Source: Nocardia pneumoniae NBRC 100136
GTDB taxonomy: Bacteria; Actinomycetota; Actinomycetes; Mycobacteriales; Mycobacteriaceae
Direction: 5' to 3'
Assembly (NCBI RefSeq): GCF_000308755.1
Contig: NZ_BAGF01000024.1
Location: 1 to 64,000, forward strand
Length of the DNA: 64,000 nucleotides
Position numbers and translations under genes: made by a program. How positions within the stretch are numbered: the stretch's first letter is position 1; each line of letters starts with the position of its first letter. The notes beneath the pieces were generated by a model. That model was not told the DNA's origin. It made no database searches and saw only the letters and a list, made by a program, of their open reading frames with translations. Shown here in pieces: positions 18,201 to 30,200 of this stretch.

Positions 18201-21200
18201 GGGCAGGCCGGGCCGCGCAAGGCGGCACACCCGAACTGGGCTGGCTGACGTCCGTGTTGGGTGTACCGACCACGTATCTCGATTCGCCGGTCGGTATGAC
18301 CGTGCTCGGCGAACGCCCCGAAGACGCGCTCTGCGCCGACATCCTGTCGTTGTGGCACCGCCTCGGCGCACTCGCCGCCGAATTCGAAAACCGAGGCTTC
18401 GGGCAGTGGTACGAGCGCACCATGCTGCGGCTGACCAGCTGGGTGGTGTCGACGCCGGTGCAGCGGTACCGGAACTACTACGCGGCCGAACAGGGCGGTG
18501 TCGATGACAGGCGTGTCCCTCTCGGCGCGTCGGGCGAGGTCGGTCTGGCAGGAAACCTGCACGCTGTCTTGAAGACATCCCAGGGCACACCGCCCGGTGG
18601 GGTGATGTTCGACGACATGTGGGACCAGCTCGGCGATATCGTCCACGGCATCGAGGGCTACTGGGTGCGGGATCGCCTACACCTCACCGACAATCTCGAC
18701 ACATTCAACGCGGGCATCCGGAGGGGACTGTCACCGGAGGACGCGGCGCGCGCCACGTTCACCGGAAAGATGGCGGAGCGCAAAGGGTTCACCGAGGTCG
18801 TCGTCGGCGACCTGGACGGCGAACCCGGCGACTACCACAAAGTCGAAGTGACCTTCGTTCGGCCGAGCCGCCTCTGGGAGGTACGCTGCCGCACCCTGGC
18901 TCACCAGACCGGAGTCCAGTTTCCGGAACTGTTGAACCGGGAGGGCTGGTCCTCCGAAATCGCCCGCCTGCGCGAGCACGCCGCCCGGCAACACGCGTCG
19001 ATGCGGCGCACGCGCTCGCAGCGTCCGGGCGCCGCCGAGGTCTCCGCAGACTGGCTGAGCTGGCAGCAGGCGATCGACGAGAAGGTCGCGCGGGTCGAGC
19101 AGCTGGCCGAGTGGGTCGCGCAGTGGTGGGCCGAGCAGGACGCGCAGGATCACGCCGCCGTCGCCGCGGTCGCCGCCGATGTGGTGCGGCGCCACCCCGG
19201 CGCCCGGTGGGTGACGCCGAACACCGTCCTGCTGCCGAGTCGTACCGTCGTGGTGATCGCGGAGGAAGGCCGTCACGACGACGCCCTGACCGACATGCTG
19301 CTGCGCAATATCGAGCTGCGCGACGAACTCCGTACCGCGGGCTACGCGGTGCAACGGCTGAAACCGGTTGTGGAATACGGGCTTCCGGGAAGCCCTGTGG
19401 TGCGAGCGGAGGACCTCGGAACGGCCCGTGTCGACCGGATGCGCGGGCTCGTTGACCAGGATGGCCGCTCCGGCGAGGACGTCGCCGGGTTTGTCGGGCA
19501 GCGCTTTCCCGGTGTCCGGTCGCCGGATGCCGGTGTGCTGGCGAGGCATGTCGATGCGGTAGGTGTCGAGCGGTTCCTGGTGGTCAAGGATATCTCTGGC
19601 GACAGTGGGCCGGGCTTGTGGCGATTGCCGTCCGCGCGCGAGGCAGCGGAGTTGAACGTGCAGGCCACGGCTCTGTCGAAGAGCACGGCAGTCGGCATCG
19701 CCGCGATCGAGGCGTCCGAGCGGACCGATGCGGGTGCCGACGGGAGGCAGCTCGCCGACGCCCAGTGGCTGACCCACGGTGAGCTGAACGTCCGAATCGT
19801 CAACCGTCAGGTGCACGGCGAGTTCGCGCAGAGCTTCTCCTCCGCACTGGAGGCGTTCGATCGGGTGCCGCCACCGGCGGATGCCGCAGCAGAAGTCGCG
19901 CGGGCCGGATCCCGCCTCTCGTCGAGTATCGATGATATCGAGCGGCTGACCCGGCGGTTGGCCGGACGAACGGCCGATGACCAGGAGAAGATCGCCGGTT
20001 TTTTTCGCCACCTCGCGGATGACTTCGAATTAGGCAAAATGACGGCCGAGGTCTACGCCGACGATGGGGACCGTGACCGGCTCGACAATTGTCTGCGTCT
20101 GCAGGACATGCGGATCGCTCTCGCCGCTCATCCCGATATCGTGGATGTGATTCTGACTCCGATGTCGGAAGCCATCCTGTTCGAAATGGTGCAGAGCACG
20201 CAGTGGACCGGCGCCACCATCGGAAACGCTATCGAATTCATGGTCGGACCCCAGGTCGCCGCCGCGCTGCGAAAGATCCATCGAAACAATAGTCACTTCG
20301 CGCCCTACGTCGCGAGAAGGATGTCGAAATCTATTGCGGCCGATCTCGACCGTGTCGGTTGGGAACTGCGCCGGATTGCGGAGATACCGGCCGACACAGT
20401 GGATGCAGATTTGCTCCAGGGGTTCGGCAGATATGTGTCACCGACGCAGATCGCTGACATCGGCCGGGTGATCGCCGGCGGCTCGTCCCGTGGTGACGAG
20501 GTGACCTCCCAAGACCGAGCCTGGGACTTCCTGCTCGCTCTCGAGGATTTCTCCCCCGGTTCAGCCAGGCAGAAGTTCGCCGATCTGTTCCTGGAGGCGG
20601 GCCAAATCGCGAACATCCCAAAACATGTGAGTTCGGAGGTGACCTTCACCGCGCAGCGGTTGCGTGACGTGGAGGAAATCTACCTCGCCGGGCCGCACGG
20701 CGGCGATTTCACCCGCTACGTGGAGAAGGTCGGTGAGCTACCTGCCAGCCAGCGACCGCCGGTGATACGCGCCGCGATGGAATTCGTCCCCGACGTGACG
20801 CCGGAGTTCGCCCGATGCGTTCGCGATCTGGTGGCAGACGCCGCTGCCCGGGGAGCCGAGCGACAGGCGCTCGGGCTGCGGCACACGGGCGACGCGGGCA
20901 TCCGCGAGTTGAAAGAGATCGCGCGCTCCTTCGTGACCGAAGTGAGAAGCGCGAGCATATCGGCCGCGAACCTGGCGAAGGTACAGTCTTCGGAATTCCT
21001 CGCCCTGTTGCTGATGGCCGTCACCCACTACGACGACTCGGGGTGGGGCCCCCGCGGCGTCGAATCCCTGCGTGAACTGCTCGGCAACCACGACCGGGCG
21101 GCGGCGGAAGGCCGCATAGCACCGATGCCAACGGAATATCGGCCCAGCGGCGTGCTCGAGGTCGCGAAACTGCGGACTCGCGACAGTGCGTCCGGGCCGC

Positions 21201-24200
21201 AATGGACCGAGGACCTGCTGACACGTTTCGGAAGCCTGTCGGAGAATCTGCGGGACGCGCGCGCGGCGTTGACCGACGAACCGCGGCCGTTCACCTATCT
21301 GCTCGGAAAGCTCGGCCGTGGCATCGCCGAGCACATCGAGTCATTGGAGCGTTCCATCCGCTCGGGAACACTGGCCGACGGTTCGCCCATGAACGACATC
21401 GCGCGCCGGAATATGGTGGCCAGGGCGCGGGAGCTGAAGGAACTCGTCGCGCCCAAGGCCGAAGGTGCGCAGGATTTCCCAGCGCTGCGTTCCCTGCGGG
21501 ATTTCGAACAGAATTTTCAGCGACTGGCACGCGTCGGCGAACTGCATGACGACCTGCGGACGATCTGTTTCGCCTGGACGATGCACCAGCACCCAGAATG
21601 GGTCGACAGGCTGGGAAGTCTCGGGTCCGGCGAACCTACGCTGGAGGAGGTCAGTCTCGTCCACGATTTCATCGAGCACATCACCAACCAGGAGGTGTTC
21701 GCACAGTACTTCTCGAATCGAAAGGGCGCGAACACATTCCGTCGAATTACCAGTGTAGCGGCGTTGGGCAAAGCGATTTTGCGCACCCAGGGCGTCGGAG
21801 TTTCGAGCGATACCACTCGGCTGCAGTTCGTTCCGACGAGGGGCCCGCTGATCGAACTTTCCGGACATATCGCCAGCGCCTGTTGGGCGGGTAAGTATCC
21901 TTCGGTTGCCGCGGCTATGCCGAATATGACGGCCGTCATCATGGTCCGGAATCCCGACGACCCTGGACGCACCGCGCTGGCCGGGGCCGGACTCCTCATC
22001 GAGACCACGAGCGCATCCGGCGAACCCATCCTCCTCGTGCGCGGTCTCAACCCGTTGGAAACGTATATCAACCACGTCTCCGTCGCCGATTTCTACCGCA
22101 AATTCATCGACTGGGCGCAGGGCATCGCTGCGGCACGTGGGCGTGGCCTGGCCATCGTCATCGACGGCCGCTCCGGCGGTGCCGCGACAAATCGCCCCGT
22201 GTTGTTCGGGCACCTGGCCGCGGAGCGCCCGAAACTGACTCCGGTACAGGTCGATCCGAGCGATTCCGAATTCAACGGCTATAACGTCACCCGATGCGCG
22301 TACATCGTCCAGCCGGTCAGCGCCCAAACAACTTCGGCCTCGGACCCGCACCCGGAGGGGGTGGGCGACGCCGACCTCACCCGGCCGTCTCGTGATCCCG
22401 ATCCCGAGGCGGTGCCATTCGGATCGGACGCCGTCGTCCCGGTTCTCGGTCCCGGCCACGTGCCGCCCGGTTTCCTGCAAGCACAGCGGGGCTTGCAGCG
22501 GCAGAACGAGGCGGCGGTGGTCCTCGCTCGGGCAGGCTTTCGGGTCGAGCAGCACCCTGTCGAATCCGGTGCGCGTCTGCCCGACTTCCGTATCGAAGCC
22601 CGGATCTTCGACTGCTACTCACCGACTACCGGCAAGGTCAGCAATATCTGCTTCGAAATCCGCCGGAAGGTACACGTGAAACGCCAGGCCGAGCGGGTCG
22701 TGGTGAACCTGGCCGACTCGGTCGCTGACCCGGTCGAATTGAGTCTGGCGTTGGGGCGGCACCCAATCCCGAACCTGCGCGAAGTACTGGCCATCGACCG
22801 GCACGGCACGGTGCTGCGGTTGTCGCCGGGCCCGGTAACTGTCGTCGGGGGCGAGCCGGACACGGGCGACCATGAATCCATCGGCAGCGGACCGCTCGAG
22901 CGGGCCGGTCAGTCGGACGCCGCGGGTCGCGCGGACGCGCGGAGGGTGGCGGGCGAGGGTGACCGTCCGCCCGGATTCATCGGCAGCCGTCCCAGGGAGC
23001 AGTCCGATCCGTTGGACGCCTCTCGGGGCGCGTGGCTGAAGGCGTTGCGGCTCGAACAGGGGATGAAGCAGAAGGACGTCGCGCAAGCCGCGGGCCTGAC
23101 CAATGCCGCACTGTCCAATATCGAGAATGGACGACGGACGTCGCTCGGCACTTTTCAGCAGGTCTGCCGCGTGCTGGGAGTCGGGGGCGAGGCGCTGACC
23201 GAGGCCACTCGGCGGTTCTATCCGGATGTCGAGCTGGAGACCGATGCTACTGCGGATGATTCGCCGGATGGCTGGATCGCCGCGCATCGCAACAACCAGG
23301 GCATGACCAGGGAGGGCCTCGCACGTGCGGTCGGAGTGACGCCGACGCGGATCCGGGAGATCGAGAACGGGAATCGCCCGCCACCGAACCTTTTCTTCCG
23401 GATCGCTCGAGTACTGGGCCTGGGACAGCAGGCGCTGGCGGAGGCTGCGCGAAGCATCTACCCGGATCTCGTGCTCGATCTCGATCCGGCGGCGCATGAT
23501 CCCGCCGCACCCGGTAACTGGATTATGGCGCTGCGGCACGGCCGGGACACGACCCAGGCCGAGCTGGCACGAACCGCGGGCACGTCGGCAGGATACCTCG
23601 CCGGAATCGAGGGCGGAGAATACACCCCGAGCTCGATCATCTTCCGGCGGATCTGCCGAGCACTGGAAATCGCGCCGGAACTCCTCGGCACGGCCACACA
23701 CCATTTCTATCCGGATCTCGAACTCGACCTGAATCCGGCCACGCACGATCCCGCATCACCCGGCAGCTGGATCGTGGCTCTGCGTCACGACCGGGATATG
23801 ACCAGGACCGAGCTCGCGAAAGCGATCGGGCCCGGCTGGGGTCATCTCGGCCATATCGAGACCGGAAATTACGTGCCGAGGTTCGCGGCTTTCCGGCGAA
23901 TCTGCGACGTTCTGGGCATCGACGACAAACTACTGCGGGTGGCAACCCGGCGCTTCTATCCGCATATCGATCTCGACCTCGAGCCGGCGGCACACGACCT
24001 CGGCACGTGGGTCACCGCGCTGCGTCACGACCAGGACATGAGTCGCGCCGAACTCGCCCGTGCGACCGGTCTGTCCACGAAGTACCTGGCACAGGTCGAG
24101 ACCGAGAATCGGCGACCGCGGTTCGGCACGTTCCGGCGAATCTGCCGGGCGCTGGGAGTCTCGGGTGGCCTGCTGATCCAGGCGGTGCGGGATTTCTACC

Positions 24201-27200
24201 CGGATATCACCGCGGATATCGATCCCGCTGCACACGGATCGCTGGGGCGTTGGATCGCGGCGCTGCGTTACGACGAAGGAATGTCGGCGACCGAGCTCGC
24301 GCGGCGAGCCCGGATGCCTCGCAGCACTCTTTCCAGTATCGAGAACAATCGCTATCTTCCGCGGTTGAGGAAATTGCGGCAACTGTGTCGGGCGCTGGGC
24401 GTCGGTGGCGATGTGTTGCTGGAAATAGTCGAGCGTTTCTACGCCGAGCGCTACGAGCGATCCGGCTATCGCGAGGAAGAAGAGCTGTTCCAGCGGTATG
24501 TGGTAGCCCGGGTAGGATCCCGGGAAGAGCGTGAAGTCCAGGATGAAATACTGGAAAAGTTTGCCTGGGTTCCGAATGCGGTGGCGCGTCGGGAATCACC
24601 GGAGATCCGCGAAGAAGCGGTTCATGTCGCCCGCATCGCGACTCTCACCGCGATCGCGAGCCATATCCCCTCCGCATCGTTTGCCGCTCATGCCTGGGCC
24701 AGCTGCCGCGGAGCGCTTTTCCGCTTCCGTCTCGAACGCAAATTCCCGGACCTCGATAATCGCACACGGAAGATGGTGAGCACGGTAGGTGCTCAGATCG
24801 GCAGGATGGTCGCCGGAGGCGAGGTTCTCGATGACGCGGCGATCGCACGGGCATTGCGATTGAGCGTGGCCGATGTCGTGCTGGCGCGAGAAATTCTGGA
24901 CCGACCCACGCTGCGGGCCGATGAGCCGATGAGCGGCGAGTCCGGCCCGCTGCGTCGCGAGATCGCCGATCCGGCTGGAGCAGGGTTCTCCGACACCGAC
25001 TTCGCGATGACCGTCCGCGCCGCACTGGCCGACATGGCCGACCCCGCCATCGCGGAGCGGCTGGTCATCATTCATCTGGTGGAGGGCATGCCCTTGGCTC
25101 GCGCCGCCGAGCGGCTGGGGTTGCCGGCCGCTGCCGCGACAGACATTCTCGCCGATGCGGTCGCACGATTGCGCCGTGCGTTCGACCATCGTGAACCCGC
25201 CGATGTCACCACGAGCGAGCAGAACCGGCCGACGCCGTGGAGCACGTCGAGGGCGGAGCCGGATCAGCCTCCGAATTCATCGGTGTCGCATGGCGATTCC
25301 GCGCCAGGGGAGGGCACGACCAGGCCGGGCGGATTCATCGGGAGCAAACCACCCGAACCGGGTGAGTCCTCCGGTAGTCCGGGATCGGAGGAGCTGCCGG
25401 GGACGACGCCATGGTCGCGGCTCTCGGACAGTGATGCGCACGATGGTGTCGGCGGCGAGGGAGAAACGGCCGAGATGGTGGCCGGCACAGTGGAACCGCG
25501 CGCGATACCCGCGTCGCCCGGCGTCGCGGACCCGAAGCGGTTGCCGGCCGAGGAGTTCGCCTCCGATCCGGCCGACGGGCCGGCTCCCACAGCGGCGTGG
25601 CCCACCCCGGACGCCACCCATCCGTTCCGGCGGTGGTTGAAGGCTGCCCGCCTGGCTCGCAAATTGACTCAGGCCGGATTGGCTGCTCGCATGGGCGTGC
25701 CGAAATCGGCGAAATATATCGGTTCGCTGGAGCGGGGCGTGACGATCACACGGACTATGGCGGTGCGTCTGCTCGAAGGTCTGGGTGCTCCCGACGAGGT
25801 GGCCAGGGCAGTTCTCCGAGTGTACTTCTCGGGCGAAGACGTCGAGTTTCCCGATCCCCGGTCCGACCGGTTCCGCCATCCCAAGGACTGGATCATCGCC
25901 GCTCGCACGAGTAGGGGACTGTCTCGCGCGGAGCTGGCCGCGCGCGCAGGTGTCGGCCTGACCGGTCTGAACCAGAAAGAGCGGGCGATGAACCCCCGCG
26001 GCGAATTCGGCATCAGCCCGGACTACGCGCTGCGCCTACTCGCCGGACTGGACGTCCCGGGCGATATCGCCACGGCGTTCATGAGTCGCTTCTATCCCGG
26101 CTGGGACGGCGAAGCGCGGGCCGACGAGCGACGAAGCACCCGCCCCGACGGATTCATCGGCAGCCGACCCGAGGATGACGCGCCGGTGGATCCGGCGCGT
26201 GCAGGGCAGCCATGGCATGCCGGAGCGGACACCTCCGCCGATGTCATCGGGCCGGTCGATGTGCGTGCCGGACTTCCTACCTACACCCCGCCCGATCCCG
26301 AGATGCGTATGCGGGCCGCTCGGGTGTTGCGGGAGCATTGGGGTCCCGGAGCGAGTCCGGAAGATCTGGTGTACCGGTGGCGGAGATCTACCGCGAAACG
26401 CGCAGTGGCCGCCGCTCAGGAATGTGCGGAGCACGCTGCCGAGAACGCGCGCCGGGCGCGGAATCTGAGCGTGGACGAGGTGCGAGCGCTGGTGCGGGTG
26501 TGGCCCGAATTCGTCGGGAAGGCAGGCGGATTCCCGCGAAATGTGCGCGACCAGGCCAATCGCTGGGATTTCGCGAAAACGTGGGACGCGCTGGAGACCG
26601 CGGCGGTGACGACCCGGCCGAAGGGCCGGGAGCGGGCGCTGCGGGAGTATCTGCTGAATGTCCAGGACCTGTTGATCCGGGCGGGCCAGCGGGCCGCGAC
26701 GGTCCAGACGCCAGGAATGCCTGCGCCGACGGTGCTGCTCGAGCGGTTCGATGCCGACAACCCGGGTGCCGGCTCGATCGTGATCTCGTTCGGCAGCGCA
26801 GACCCCGTCGCGGAGGCGTGGCAGGTGGACGGCACCGACCGCGATCTACGCCGCCTCGATCAGCGAATGCAATTGGCGTCCAACCATTATGAGATCGCGG
26901 TGCGGGAGAACCCGGAGCGTCCGGTCCGGGTCGTGGTGTGGTCCGGGACCGACGGTCACCGCCTAGCCGGCGATATGGCGGCGTTGTCTGCTGACGTGGG
27001 CACCGGATCAGCGCCGCATCCGGCGGTCCGGCCGGAACGCCAGCTGGTTGTCCACGGCAACGGCGGTCGACCCGCGAAGAAGGCTCTGGCGCACGAGTGG
27101 GCCGCCCGTACCGTCGACACGGTGGTGGTCTGCGGCGAGTCGAATCTGGCGACCATGAGTGATGCACTGGCGGGCATCGCATCGTCCACCGACGTGTACT

Positions 27201-30200
27201 ACGGAATCGCATCCCGGGCGAGCAGCCCCGCGAAACCAAAGGATTTGCCGGGCGTGCAATTCGCGTGCCGGTTTCCCACCGGCGATGCGGGACGGACGAA
27301 TACCGTGCTGAAGGATATGCGCCATAGGGCGCAGAGATACGAGAAGGAGCCGTTCGAGGCGGGCAAGCCGATCGACGACGAATTCCTCCTGTACGTCGAC
27401 GATCGCACCAAGGCGCCGACGGAGTCGCTGGAAAGTATGGGTCGCATCCTGGCCGGTCTTCCGGATCGGGTCGCGCGCCATGATCCCATGCAGGATGGGT
27501 GGATCCGCTTCGCCGAATGCATCGAACGCGCCGTCGATGAGCAGACCGAGTCCGTCTACGCCGACATCCTGCCGCGTGACCCACACAGCGGCATGCCCAC
27601 GTTGAGCGAGACCGGCAGCGACGCCGCTCTCGCCCGGAGCGCGATCGAGAAGCGCGGCGGCCCAGGTGCGAGGCCCGAAGTCCTGCTGCATCGAGGTCTG
27701 CCGGACGACTTCACGAGGGCCGGTCGGCTTGCGGCCGACAACAAACGGTGGTGGGACTCGCTGCACCGCGACCAGCAGCGCGCGGTCGTGGCGGTCCACC
27801 CCGGGATCGTGGGCAACGCCCCGGGATTTCCGTCCGAGGTGGCGAACTACGCGAACGACTATTGGCGATATGCCACCATCTCCGATCTCCATGCGAAAGG
27901 CAGGAAGAACGCGAGTCGGACCGAGCGCCAGATTTTCCGGAACCTGTACGCCGTCGGCGAGGCGCTCACCCGTTCGGTCACTGTGCACCGCGACATCCCT
28001 CGGCCGGTCGTCGCCACACTGGCCTTGGATCCGGAGGCGTTCGGCGGCAACGGATCCGGCGCGTTCGTCATCGGCAACTGCCGGCTCGAGGACGCCGACC
28101 ATGTGGTCTGGTATGTGGACGGTGTCAACACCCGGTTGCAGTCGGCGCCGGCCCGCCTGGGCAGTGCGCGGAATTTGTACGAGGAGCTGGTGCGGGCGGA
28201 CCGTTCCGCCAAGGTCGCCGTGGTGTGCTGGATCGGCTACGAAGCGCCCGCCAACAACAAGGAAGCCTGGGCCTCCAGGCCCGAACTGGCCGAGGCCGGT
28301 GGCAGGCTGTTCGCCCGCGACGTGCTGGCGTCGCGTGCGGTGACCAACGCGAGAATGTCGAAGCTCGGCTACAGCTACGGGACCCCGGTCGTTGCCGAAG
28401 GCGGGGTCGGTGGCCGGTTGGACGGCATCTTCGAACACGGCGTGGTCATGGGCTCGCCCGGGCGCGGTCTACGGTTCGACAGCGCCACGGACGCCAGTTG
28501 TCGCTACGCCTGGGTGCTGGCCCAGTCCGACGACCCGGTCACCGGTTTCGGCGGGGATGCGCCCGATACGCGGGGCCGCTTGCTCGGTGACGGGCCATTC
28601 GGGCTGGGCACCGATCCGGCCACCGACACCAATGCGACGCGATTGCGTGCCGAACGCGGTTTCCCGTATTCGCTGGCTCCCTTCGACGGGCACGGCGAGT
28701 ACCTGGAGTATTCGTTGGTCGGTGCCGCACAGCCCACGGAGTCGTTGCGGCATGCGGCGTGGTGTCTTGCCGGGCGGGGCGATGAGGTGCCGACGGAGCA
28801 GCACCGGCCTACGGTCGACAATCCGACGGTGATGCACCGCATCCGAGCGACGGTGGTCGACGCGGCCCGTGATCGCCGTGCGCCGCAATTGGACGCGGCA
28901 CTCGCCGCACCTGGCGATCACCCCTCCCGCCGTGACCTGCCGGGACCTGCGGCGATCGATGGGGTCGGCAAGCTGCCGTCGGGTCCGGTCGAGGCAGCAG
29001 AAGCGGCGGCGGGTCAGTCCGACGCAGCCCGGGTGGGACCCAGGCTCGCGGTGCGACTCGGGAAAGCCGGGCTCGCGGATGCCGGGCGGGCGTGTGCCGA
29101 CGCCCTGACGATCGGGGTGAATGCGATCGTCGTGGAGGTGGGCCGGGCTGCCGCGGACATGGCTGCCCTCGACGTGATGTGCCGGTCGGCAGCCTTCGAG
29201 GATGCGGTGCTGTCGGTGGAGGTGGCCGCGGGGCCCGCCTGGTCCGAGTCGGAGGTCCGGGCGAAGGTGGCGGAGATCGCGGCCACGCTGGAGCGACACG
29301 GCATACGCGGGGAGCTGCACGCGTTCGACCTCCGGGTGTTGACGGCAGCCGAGGAATTTGCGCCGGACTGGCAGCGCGTGGCGATAGTCAACACGTTGAC
29401 GGTAGTCAGCAAGGGGATGCGTGTCGCCGCCGGCTGGATGGCTCGCGCGCTGCGGCCGGGGGCCGACAGGATCGACGCCATCATCGACGATGCGCGCCGT
29501 GCGGGGGCTACCGGTATCGCGATCCCATACCCGCTGCTGTCCGAGGATTTCGTGCGGCAGACCGGCGAGGCGGGAATACGCCTCGCGGTCTGGGGCGTGA
29601 CCGGTTCCGCCCGGATGCGCGAAGTGCTCAGGATGGACGTCGGCGAGATATGGACGGGAAAGACGGAAGCTCTCGCACTCCTGCGCGCGGAGGTCGCCGA
29701 AAGCGGATTACCGATACCCGCGGCGTCCGCACCCTCGACACCACCACCGGAAGGTCCACCGAACGGCTACATCGGCAGCCGCCCGTCGGATTCCACACCG
29801 GAGCCGGTCGGTCGGCAGCCATTCGAAGAAGATCCAGCCGTCTGGGACGAGCGCTCGATGCCGGATCCGGTGCATGCCACGCACCAGGGACTCACTGACT
29901 GGGCCGCTCAGCTGTCGGATGGTGAACTACAGCGTTTCCTCGCCGAAAAGCAGGCTGAAGCGTCGGCTCATGTGGCAGCCGTGCATCGCGGGCGGCCACC
30001 CGCGGTCGACGTGGCCATCGGGACGGCACGAGCACAGATCGCCTTGGTGGCCGAGCGATGGCAGCGGCTCACCGACAGCAGCACTGGACCGTCGATCACC
30101 GATGCCAAGACCGCAGCCGACGCCGCGGCCGCCGTCTTCCACATCATCGGAGCGCTGCCGATGGCAGCGGCGCTGCCATCGGCCTTCGCCGATGATCCCG

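Noticed and set aside
18570..18870. calling the GGVMFDDMWDQ...DTFNAGIRRGLSPEDAARATFTGK region a named toxin family
   Set aside because: It has a toxin-like feel, but I could not match it to a specific family from memory, so it is left unassigned.
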